DNA of 19,165 nucleotides from CAZOHN01 sp964579325 (GTDB lineage Bacteria; Pseudomonadota; Alphaproteobacteria; Rhodobacterales; Rhodobacteraceae), in NCBI GenBank assembly GCA_964579325.1, contig CAZOHN010000047.1, forward strand, positions 1-19,165, given 5' to 3'. The translations under genes were made by a program, and so were the position numbers. The notes beneath the pieces were generated by a model that was given only the letters and a program-made list of their open reading frames with translations, was not told where the DNA came from and made no database searches. Positions 6,257 through 15,200 of this stretch are shown here, in pieces. Positions within the stretch are counted from its first letter, which is position 1. Every line of letters starts with the position of its first letter.

Positions 6257-7027
6257 TTGCGCGGTCGGTGCTCCCCTTTTCTGGGTGCTGTGCTGCTGGC
6301 CTGTCTCGCCACACCGGGACTCGCGCAGGATGGCACCGGCGCATTGCCGGAGAACGCCCACGACCGCCGCTATGGCGGTGGCTGGGAGTGCAGCCTGGGA
6401 TATCGGGTCGCGGCGGGTGCCTGCGTTGCGCTCGAAGTTCCTGACGGCGCCTATCCGACAGGCCGGAGCTCCGGGTCCGGCTGGGCCTGCCGATACGGGT
6501 ATCGCGAGACGCGGGACGAAACCTGCGAGAGGATCGCCGTTCCCGAGAACGCGTTTCTCGATGCCTCGTCCATCGGGTGGGAGTGCCTTCGCGGCTACCG
6601 CGAGCAGCGTGATGCCTGCGTAGAGGTCACGGTCCCTGAGAACGCGTTTCTGTCCGACGTTCGACCCGGACCCGGCTGGGAGTGCGAGCGTGGTCTGAGT
6701 GCGCAGGGCGATGCCTGTGTTCCGATAGCCCTGCCAGAGAACGCCTATCTCACGAACGCGTCCTACGGCGACGCCTGGACCTGCGAACGGGGCTTCGTCG
6801 AGATCGCCGGGCGCTGCGATCCGGTTCAGGTCCCCGTGAACGCCTACCTCGATGATCGCTCGTTCGGTCCCGGCTGGACCTGTGACCGCGGGTTCGAAGC
6901 AAAGCTGGCAAGCTGTGTCACCATCGTCGTGCCTGCGAATGCCCATCTCGACCGGTCCGGCAATCGCTGGCAATGCGAGCGGGGCTTTCAGGTGGCGGAG
7001 GACGGAACATGCGTTCTGGCGCGGTGA
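6257..7027 (+). CDS. Secreted protein of seven two-cysteine tandem repeats
   Basis: An exported protein consisting of a signal peptide (hydrophobic core LGAVLLACLATPGLA, cleavage before QDG) and seven tandem repeats of 31-35 residues that fill the rest. Each repeat reads roughly [V/L]PxNAxL, a variable stretch, GWxCxRGF/GY, then a second Cys seven to nine residues on. The 14 paired cysteines suggest one disulfide per repeat in the periplasm or outside. I recall this PENA...GWxC repeat from other proteobacterial secreted proteins without an assigned function. Start: the open frame begins at TTG 6257 with no ribosome site. ATG 6199 has GGAG nine bases upstream and runs in the neighbouring frame into the same signal peptide if one T is removed from the run 6277-6280. 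A one-base insertion there is likely, giving a true start at 6199 or 6253. First gene of a four-gene operon. Confidence 0.8.
   Translation: MRGRCSPFLGAVLLACLATPGLAQDGTGALPENAHDRRYGGGWECSLGYRVAAGACVALEVPDGAYPTGRSSGSGWACRYGYRETRDETCERIAVPENAFLDASSIGWECLRGYREQRDACVEVTVPENAFLSDVRPGPGWECERGLSAQGDACVPIALPENAYLTNASYGDAWTCERGFVEIAGRCDPVQVPVNAYLDDRSFGPGWTCDRGFEAKLASCVTIVVPANAHLDRSGNRWQCERGFQVAEDGTCVLAR
6335..7024 (+). repeat. Seven-fold Cys-pair tandem repeat inside the secreted protein
   Basis: The protein-level repeats begin at successive PENA/PDGA/PVNA/PANA tetrads spaced by about 93-105 bases. The spacing is uneven at the DNA level and the codons have drifted, so the array is old and not a recent slippage product. 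Repeats 3 to 6 are the most alike. Confidence 0.8.
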
Positions 7028-7066
7028 TCGGCCCATTTCCGACGGTCGGGAGAGAGCGCCAGGGCG

Positions 7067-7378
7067 ATGTCTGACGATCCGGTGGACCTTGACGGCCGAC
7101 GCAGTCCCAGCGGTCGAACGGCGACGCAGTTTCGGCGGCAGGCGGCCGGTTTCTGCGAGAGTGGCCCCGCGGAAGGTGGCGTTTGGGACGGGGAGCTGCA
7201 CGTTCAACTGATGGCTGAGCCTTCGGACAGCTGGGCGGACGTCGCCGCCAAGGTCGAATTCCTGCTCGGGCGGTTTGCCCGCACACCTTGGGCGCAGGAT
7301 GCGCGGGTCCAAGTACTGATCCGGCGTGCGATCGGCGACCTCGCGCGTCTGGCCAGACGCAAGGAGAACAAGCAATGA
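7067..7378 (+). CDS. Unknown soluble protein, 103 residues
   Basis: A 103-residue protein with no signal or membrane segment. The N-terminal third is polar and looks disordered. The rest is helical, with an aromatic-rich section (DSWADVAAKVEFLLGRFART) and an arginine-rich end (IRRAIGDLARLARRKENK). It starts at ATG 7067, 39 bases after the repeat-protein gene, with only a weak AGGG ribosome site. Its TGA overlaps the ATG of the zinc-ribbon gene as ATGA, so it is translationally coupled to that gene. I do not recognise the family; a basic C-terminal helix would suit a nucleic-acid or protein contact, but that is inference. Confidence 0.65.
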   Translation: MSDDPVDLDGRRSPSGRTATQFRRQAAGFCESGPAEGGVWDGELHVQLMAEPSDSWADVAAKVEFLLGRFARTPWAQDARVQVLIRRAIGDLARLARRKENKQ

Positions 7379-7587
7379 GCGATCACCTGCCCGGCGCTCT
7401 GAGCCCGGCCCGTTCCCGCGCCGATGTTCCTGCACGGCGCCGGTGCCTGCGATGCCAGTCGCCGTTCGACAGCGAAGGCTTCGGCGACCGGATCTGCAAA
7501 CGATGCAAGGCGTCCGCGTTGTGGCGCACGGCGCTGCCGCCGGGGGATGGACATGCCCGCCGCCGACAGTCGAGATCTTCGGGATAG
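7375..7587 (+). CDS. Small zinc-ribbon protein, 70 residues
   Basis: A 70-residue basic protein with one zinc-ribbon: CLRCQSPFDSEGFGDRICKRCK gives CxxC, a 13-residue loop and a second CxxC, four cysteines arranged to hold one zinc. The tail after the ribbon is arginine-rich and probably flexible. The ATG at 7375 has AAGGAG eight bases before it and overlaps the stop of the previous gene. It lies 6 bases before the transglutaminase gene. Known for the fold: short zinc ribbons bind nucleic acids or proteins. I recall stand-alone versions in Rhodobacterales without known partners. Confidence 0.8.
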   Translation: MSDHLPGALSPARSRADVPARRRCLRCQSPFDSEGFGDRICKRCKASALWRTALPPGDGHARRRQSRSSG

Positions 7588-7593
7588 CGGCAG

Positions 7594-8460
7594 ATGCCGG
7601 TGCTCAGGATCAAGCACAGGACCGAGTATCGCTATTCCTCGGCGGTTGCGCTCGGGCCGCATCGCATGATGCTGCGCCCCCGCGAGACGCCGGACCTGAA
7701 ACTGCTCGCCTTCGACCTGAGCGTCTCGCCAGAGGCTGCCGTCGTGTGGTCTCACGACGTGGCTGGCAACTCCGTGGCAACTGCCAGTTTCGCCGGGACG
7801 ACCGATGCGCTCACCGTCGAAAGCAATACCAGGGTCGACCTCCGCGCGCCGGTATGGCCGGTGTTCGATATCGCCGCATCTGCCTTGTTCTACCCTTTCC
7901 GTTATTCGGACAATGATCTGATCGACCTCGGCGCGCTTGCCCGGCCTCAGTATGTCGATGCCACGGGCAGGCTTGCTGCCTGGGTGGAAGGCTTCGTCAT
8001 GCAGCGGCCGACGGATACACTGTCGCTGCTCAAGGACATCTCCAACGGAGTGACTGCCCGGATCGCCTACCAGACGCGCGACACCGAGGGCACGCAGGGT
8101 CCCCTCGAGACGCTGGACCGGGGATGGGGCTCTTGCCGCGATTTCGCGGTCCTGTTCGCCGAGGCTGTCAGGACGATGGGGTTCGGCGCCCGGATCGTCT
8201 CAGGGTATCTGTCTGATCCCGCGCGAGACCAGATCGGCTCGAGCGGTGCCGGGTCCACCCATGCCTGGGTGGAGCTTTTCCTGTCCGGTGCCGGTTGGAT
8301 TGCCTTCGATCCGACGAACCGGGCGGTGGGGTCGGGCAACCTGATCCCGGTCGCCGTCGGTCGCCACATCTCGCAGGTCGCACCGGTTGCCGGCAACTTC
8401 TTCGGCAGACCGGGCGATGTCCCCAGCATGACGGTCCGGGTAAGCGTCGACCCGGAGTGA
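7594..8460 (+). CDS. Transglutaminase-like family protein
   Basis: A 288-residue protein with the two-part bacterial arrangement: an N-terminal beta-rich domain (residues 1-90, Bact_transglu_N type, opening with LRIKHRTEYRYSSAVALGPH) and a transglutaminase core. The papain-like triad is complete: Cys181 in GWGSCRDFA, His223 in STHAWVEL, Asp239 in AFDPTN. Known for the family: most act as cysteine proteases or amide-bond-remodelling enzymes rather than as protein cross-linkers, often next to circularly permuted ATP-grasp and alpha-E proteins; neither partner is in this window. There is no signal peptide, so it is probably cytoplasmic. ATG 7594 is 6 bases after the zinc-ribbon stop, marking the end of the operon. 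The length is normal for the family and I see no lesion. Confidence 0.93.
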   Translation: MPVLRIKHRTEYRYSSAVALGPHRMMLRPRETPDLKLLAFDLSVSPEAAVVWSHDVAGNSVATASFAGTTDALTVESNTRVDLRAPVWPVFDIAASALFYPFRYSDNDLIDLGALARPQYVDATGRLAAWVEGFVMQRPTDTLSLLKDISNGVTARIAYQTRDTEGTQGPLETLDRGWGSCRDFAVLFAEAVRTMGFGARIVSGYLSDPARDQIGSSGAGSTHAWVELFLSGAGWIAFDPTNRAVGSGNLIPVAVGRHISQVAPVAGNFFGRPGDVPSMTVRVSVDPE

Positions 8461-9011
8461 CGTGAGGTTGCAGCGTGAGCAGGTGAACGTCCCGCTTGCA
8501 CTGCACCGGACCTCGGTTGCGCCGGAGGCCGGGCCGACGCTGGAGCCGTCTGGCGTACAGTCCTTCCGCCTTTCCGGCGTGGTGGCACGATCCGCAAGAT
8601 CGGCTTGTTGCACCGTTCTGCCGTAGCCAAGGAATCTCACGAAATCGCGTCCAATTCAGCGTTGCAAACAACGGTGCCTTTGTGCGGGGTCGTATTGAAG
8701 ACAATCGTCCGGGGAATATATGTTTCATCCTGGCATACTCCCGTACTGGAATGTCCATCTCGTTCATGAGTGGTGCCGAATCGTCGAACCACCTAAGGTT
8801 GTGCGCTATGGCCTTTTGAAACCGTCAGTTGATCTGTCGGGTCTTATAGAGACTCCCAATCGTGGAATCATTTTTCAAATAGGCTGCCTATTCCTGCTGA
8901 ATCCGGTTGGTTTCCTGTATCAGCATGCAACCTGGAGTAAAAAATAAATAGAAATCAATATTTTAGGAAATCTGCGCGCCGGCTGGAGCAGCTTCTGCAA
9001 AGATTTTTTCC

Positions 9012-9040
9012 TTGGCATGTCCGCCCAGCCACTCCTTAAT
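9012..9040 (+). promoter_or_regulatory. Candidate sigma-70 promoter of the giant gene
   Basis: TTGGCA (9012-9017, five of six consensus positions) and CTTAAT (9035-9040, four of six) are separated by 17 bases. This would put transcription start near 9047 and leave a leader of about 180 bases. It is the best match I found in the leader, judged by eye. Confidence 0.35.
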
Positions 9041-9067
9041 GCTTTCCTAACCCGTCATGGGTCCGCG

Positions 9068-9081
9068 ATATTGCTCAATAT
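9068..9081. promoter_or_regulatory. Palindrome ATATTGCTCAATAT
   Basis: A perfect 6-2-6 inverted repeat (ATATTG, CT, CAATAT). It lies about 20 bases after the predicted transcription start of the giant gene, a position typical of a repressor operator. The protein that would bind is unknown. Confidence 0.35.
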
Positions 9082-9225
9082 TGTGGGCAGGGCTTCTGAC
9101 GGGTAATCGGCGGGCAACCTGGCACGGTATTTGTGTCATGGGCTTGTCACGATGAAGAAATTCAGCGGTCGTTCGCGAGTGCGAAATCGGCATTCCGTGC
9201 GCTGCTGCCTATTGGGTGGGGAAAA

Positions 9226-12200
9226 ATGGCCGTTACCAACAACTTTGCCGCGAGCACGCTCGATCTCAACGGCCAGATCACGATCACCCAACCGACCGCA
9301 TTGGTATGGGGCCCCGACGGGCGGCTCTACGTCACCGAGGCGGATGGCGATGTGCGGGTCCTTACGGTTGCATTCGGCGACAAGAACCCGCTCGATGCGG
9401 ACAACACAGCCCAGTTCTACGTGACCGAAGCCCTGACGCTCAGCCTGATCAAGGGTGCGATCCAGAACCACAACGACAACGGGTCGACGAGTGGCGGCGT
9501 GAACCGCCAGGTCACAGGAATCGACGTCACCCAGCAATTCGACGCCAACGGCGATCCGGTCCTGATCGACGGCAAACCGGCCGTCACGATCTACGTCTCG
9601 TCGTCGGACAGCCGCATCGGCGCCGGCGGCGGCGGCGGGGATGTCAACCTCGACACCAACTCCGGCGTCATCACCAAGATGGTGCAGACCGGTCCCAATA
9701 CATGGGACGCCATCGACATCGTGCGCGGCCTGACGCGGTCGGAGGAGAACCACGCGACGAACGGGATGGAGGTGATCCAGGAGATCGACCCGGTCACCGG
9801 CAAGCTGGTCTCCGAGCGGATGATCGTCGCCTCCGGCGGCAACGCCAACACCGGCGCGCCGTCGAACAATTTCGCCGGCCAGCAGGAGCAGCCGCTCTCG
9901 GGCGCCCTGCTCGAGATCGACCTCACGATGCTCAGCGGCATGGCCGTGCAGACCGACACCAACGGGCGCAAGTACGTCTATGACCTGCCCACGCTCGATG
10001 ACCCCACGCGTGCAGGCGATCCCGATTTCAACGATCCCTTCGGCGGCAACGATGGCTTCAACAGCGCCAAGCTGCTCGCAGATGGCCCTGTCTCGATTTA
10101 CTCGCCCGGCTACCGCAACGCCTATGACGTCGAAGTCAGCGAAGATGGACGAGTCTGGACCTACGATAACGGTGCCAACAACAGCTGGGGCGGCCGGCCG
10201 ATCGGCGAGGCAGGTGACAACGGCGGCTCGACAGATTTCCTCCAGGCATTCGGCTACATCGCCACGAACCTCAACAACGGCGAAGGCAACACCTCCGACC
10301 CCATCAACCTCGTGAACTGGAACCCGTCCAACAAGGACAATTTCCATGAAGCGACACGGTCCGACGACCTCGACGGGCGGCAGTTGTCGGCCGGTCAGGG
10401 CGGGGCGCAGACCTTCGTGCATGACGGGATGACCTACGTCTATGGCGGCCATCCGAATCCGACCCGTGCCGACGGTGCGCTGGCGGGGCTGCTGTTCTCG
10501 CCCGCGGCGGGGGCGAACGACGCCTATCTTCTGGTCTCGAACCAGGACAGCTATGCGGACGACGATCTCGACATGCCCGATGTCGAGGCGGTTCTTGCCT
10601 GGTTCGCGGAAGTAGAGGCCGCCAATCCGAAGAACGGCATCTACGGGGTCAACCCGGGTGATCTGACCAAGAAGGTGATCGCGGTCACGCCGGGCGTGCT
10701 CTACGACATCTACAAGTTCGCCGATGGCTCGGGCGCGGCCGTGGTCGCCGGGGGCGCCGCTCCGGCCGGTGGCACGCTGCTCGGTCAGTCCGGCCTGCCA
10801 TCCGACATCGCCGAGATCGTCGCCTACCGCACTCCGATCGAGGGTGACTACAAGGAAGCCGGCAAGACCGATGGTGCGCTCGACACCGGGAACGGATCGA
10901 TCAACGGCCTGACCGAGTACACCTCCACCATTCTCGACGAAGGCAACGTCAAGATGTCGGGCGCGATCATCGCGGCCCAACTCAACGGCGGCAACCTGAT
11001 CATCATGGGCCGCAACGCCGACGGCACGATGTCGAGCACGACCTCGGGCGGCTTCGCGGTTGCGGCCGACCGGACGACCTTCCAGACCGGGGCGTCTCCT
11101 CTCGGTCTCGCCTCGATTGGCGATGACTACATCGAGCGCGGGCTGACCCAGCCGTTCCAGGGGTCGATCTGGGTCGCGAGCTACAGCACCTCGCAGCCGT
11201 TCATCCAGATCCTGCAACCCAACAATGGCGCCGTGCCATTGGCCGGAGCCGAGATCGTCAACCCGACAGACCGCGATCTCGATGGCGTCGACAACGTCAA
11301 CGACCCCTTCGAATTCAGCGCGACCAACGGCTTCGCGCTCGCCCCCGGCGAGCAGATCCTGATCGACTTCAACCCTCAGAACACGAACTTCCCCAACACC
11401 ATCTCCGCCACTGGCCTGCTCGGTGCCGCGCTCGATGGCGTGACGCCAAATCGTGACGCGCAGACGGTTGCCGAGAACTTCACCGGCGACCAGCTGTTCG
11501 ACGGTCTCTACGACATCGGCGGAAACATCCTGCCCGGCGGCAATGCACCGATCCTTCAGATCAAGAAGGTGGTGGCCGGCACCGTGGTCGGGACCGAGAA
11601 CAGCGCCCGCGACGCCCTGCACACCGGCATCCGGCCCTCCGAAGATACCGACCGGATCGTCGCCACCATCGAAGCGAAGAACTGGATCCTCGAGAAGTCG
11701 GGCATTGTCGCCGCCGGCCAGGTGACCGGCATGATGTTCGGCGACGGCACCCAGAGCAATTTCGTGCGCTTTGTCTTCGGCTCGGTCAACGGCCAGGTCG
11801 GCTTCGAGGTCGGCTATGAGATCAACGATGTCTACACGGTGCTGGCGCAGGTGGCGGTTCCCGGACTGATCAACGCAGGCGCCGATGCGGTCGACATGCG
11901 GCTGACGCTCGACATCAAGAACGGCTTTGCGGTCGGGGCCGAGTATCGCATCCTGGGGCAGAGCGATTTCACCGCCCTGGACCTGAGCGGGTTCGTCCTG
12001 CCCGAGGGCGTGTTGCGCGATGTCCTGACTGGTGGTCACAGCATCGGCGAGGGCGCGGCCACGCAGCCTTCGGGCGCGGCGATCGGCTTCCTGGCCGAGA
12101 ACGCCCCGGGCGAGACGCTCGATGCCGTCGACTTCTACAGTTTGCGGATCGAAGCCTTCGGCAACGAGATCATCGCCACCGACGGCGCGGCTGTCGGCGG

Positions 12201-15200
12201 GGCCGGATCGCCCAATGTCGACACAGTCGTCTACACCGGAACCGATACGGTGCTCGCGCCGCTTGCCGAGGACGTCGAGAACTTCGACGGCACCGGCTCG
12301 ACTGCCGACTACGCCGTGACCGGCAATGCGCTCGACAATGTCATCCGCACCGGGACCGGTGCCAACGTCATCACCACGGGTGAGGGTGCGGATGTGGTGC
12401 GCGGCTCACTGGAGCAGCTTTCCGGCGACGAGATCACCGATTTCACTACAGAGGACAAGATCGTCGTCGAAGGTGCACTCCTGCAGAACCTTGCGATCGA
12501 CTTTGCCGGAGGGTCGGCTGTCATCACCCTGAATGGCCAGTCGATCACCTTCTCGGGTCCCGATTTCGCGGACTTCCAGCCCGAAGACGGCCCGACGACA
12601 TTCGGTTTCACGCAGACCCAGGAAGGCGTCGAGATCGCGCTCATCGCGGCTGAAACCATCCTCTACCGCGTGAACGCAGGCAGCAGCACCGTCGGAGCCG
12701 GCGAGGGTACAATCGCCGCCATCGACGGCGGACCGGACTGGATCGGTGACGCGACGCTGATCAATGCGGCCGGACCGATTTCATTGACCGGCGCAACGAC
12801 GAACACCTACACGCAGGCGCTCACGAACGAGCAGGGCGAGATCGACCCGGGCAACGTCGACCTGGCGGTCGTGCCGTGGCAGCTCTTCGTGAACGAGCGC
12901 AGCGACAATGCCGCCGCCGCGCCGAAGCTGACCTACAACTTCGAAGTCGAGGCCGGCAAGACCTACAAGATTACGCTCTTCTATACCGAGAACTGGAACG
13001 GCATCTTCAACTTCGCCGCCAACAACGGTGGCAACACGCGGCAATTCGATGTCACCGTCGAAGGCCAGCAGTTCGCCGAGTTCACCGATATCAACCCGAT
13101 GGCCGAGGCCGTCGCGTTGATCGGGGGGACTCTGCCGACCGCCGCGGAAACCGGGGCGCACCAGGCCTATCTCGGTGTAGCCTTCCAGCGCACACTCACC
13201 TACACCGCGACGGACGACCTGCTCACCCTCGAGTGGGAGCACGACATCGAGAACCCGAAGGTCAACGCGATCCAGATCTCGGTGCTGGGTGGTGCTGTCC
13301 AGCCGCCAGCGGACACGACCCCGCCCGAGATCGTCTCGATCGTCGTCGAAAACCCGCAGAGCGTTCAGGACGGCCCGCGCACCGCGATCGTGACATTGAC
13401 CGACGGGACCGGCTTCAATGCCGGCGACTTTGTCGGCCTGACTGGCGCCGAACTCGTGTTCACGGGGATCGTTCCCGAGTCGGTCTCGGCACCTGCCATC
13501 GCGCTGTCAAACGGCGACAAGACTGCCACGCTGACCTACACCCTGACCGCGGCGGGCAATGCCTGGCCTGCTGGCGTAGGGCAGATTTCAATTGCAGCCG
13601 GTGCCTATGGCGACGCGGCAGGCAACGACAGCGCAGCGGCCCAGTCGGCGTTTGTCCTTCAGCCCAACCTTGCCGACCTGGTGCGCGGTGAAGTCGTCCG
13701 GGCGATCAACCTCGGCACTACCGATGCTGCTCCGGGAACGCTGGGCGTCGATCTCGTTCAGGGCGGAACCGACAACAACCGCTACGGCGGCGCCATCACG
13801 GCGGACAGCCTCATCACAGATGCGGCCGGGAATCCCATCACCTTCGAGGCCGACGACAACGCCTACTACACAAGTCCCAAGACCAACGCACAACTGAACG
13901 CCAACGTTGATGGCCAGTCCGGCACGACGGGGAGCAACTCGGGGTTCGTGGATCTCGACGGATCGGCCTATCACACCTATCGCGACAGTGCCGCTGATGT
14001 CTGGACCGCGACCTACACGGGCTTCGCGCCCGGCGCCTACATCGTCGAGCTGCATTTCGCGGAATTGTTCCACGCCACGGCCGGCGCGCGCGTCGGGGAC
14101 TTCTTCATCAACGGTCAGCTTGTGGCCGACGACTACGACGCCTTCACCGCAGGGGGTGGCGCCGACCGACCCAGCTTCATCCGGGTTCCTGTGACAGTGG
14201 TCGATGGCTCCATCTCGGTCACGGTCGACAGCTCGGCAGGTCAGGCCGGCTTCAGTGCCTTCGTCGCCTACCAGGCGGTCGATCCCAACCTGCCGCCGAC
14301 GATCTCGGTCGGTGACGCGCAGGCCGTCGAAGGGGGCGAGGCAGTTGTCACTTTCACCCGCGTTGGCGACCTCAGCGAGGCCGTGACGGTGACCTTCACC
14401 GTCACCCCCGGCACCGCCGGTGCCGACGACTTCACGACCCCGGCCTCGAACACGGTCGTCATCCCCGCGAACCAGGGCTCGGCCAGCATCACGATCCCGA
14501 TCGTCGATGACACTGTCGAGGAGCCGGCCGAGACCTTCACGGTTACCATCCAGTCGGTCTCCAACACCTCCGGCAATGCCGCGATCTCCGATGGCGTCGC
14601 GACCGTCACGATCGCCGCCAGCGATTCCTCGCTGCAAATTCCCGCCGGCGGGAAGATCCTCGACCTCGACTTCGAGACGGCGGGCGACCCGCTTGCTGAG
14701 GGCGGCTTTGACGGTCTCCTCGGCGGCCCGGGCGCGCTCGAGGCGGCGCTGGCGACCATCGTGGACGGCAAGCTCGTCGTCCAGACGTCTGAAGGCGACA
14801 TCAACCAGGGTGGGGTGGCCAGCAAGAACGACTTCACCAAGACGGTCGATCTCAGCGACCCGGCCCTGAATGAGATCTACATCTCCACCCGCTTCGACAA
14901 CCCGTTCACACAGGCGGTCCTTGAAGGTCAGGGGATCACCACAGGCGTCGTGCCGAACTATGCACAGCAAGGTATAGTCCTTGGAACCGGCACACAGAAC
15001 AGCAACGAGGTTCTCAAGCTCGTCTGGGGCGGGGTCGCGGGTTCAGAGACCGGCGCACAGATCTGGACCAAGCCTGTCGGCGGGGTAGGGATCTCGGTTG
15101 GCTACACGCTGGCCTCGATGATCCAGCCCGGCAACACACTGTTCGATGTCGCGCAGGTCGAACTGTCGATCCTGATCGACAAGGCCGCCAACACGGCCGC

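Larger units (their letters stand above)
8461..9225. other. Long AT-richer gene-free leader before the giant gene
   Basis: 765 bases without a supportable gene. From about 8640 to 9130 the composition becomes clearly richer in A and T than anywhere else in the window (for example AAAAAATAAATAG near 8939 and a T6 run at 9004). The short open frames here lack ribosome sites and coding character. It contains a candidate promoter and a 14-bp palindrome, listed separately, and could also hold remnants of transferred DNA. Confidence 0.55.

Noticed and set aside
5337..6344. 335-codon minus-strand open frame
   Set aside because: It opposes two small plus-strand genes that have ribosome sites and plausible proteins; its own composition is arginine/proline-rich and unstructured.
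6335..7024. The seven-fold repeat as a CRISPR array
   Set aside because: The periodicity is at protein level with codon drift and uneven unit length; there are no identical DNA repeats.
6197..7435. 412-codon minus-strand open frame
   Set aside because: It lies opposite the seven-repeat protein, whose repeats prove the plus strand to be coding.
8720..8947. 75-codon plus-strand open frame in the AT-rich leader
   Set aside because: No ribosome site, unbiased third positions and no recognisable protein pattern.
9004..9009. T6 run after GCAG-CTT-CTGC as an intrinsic terminator
   Set aside because: The stem is only 4 bp and no gene ends within 500 bases upstream.
9136..12039. 967-codon open frame on the minus strand
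   Set aside because: It is antisense to the giant gene. The product is a monotonous Asp/Val/Gly/Arg-rich text without domains, as expected from reverse reading of strongly GC-third coding DNA.
13588..14970. 460-codon minus-strand open frame
   Set aside because: A mirror of the malectin and Calx-beta region of the giant gene; no protein-like motifs.
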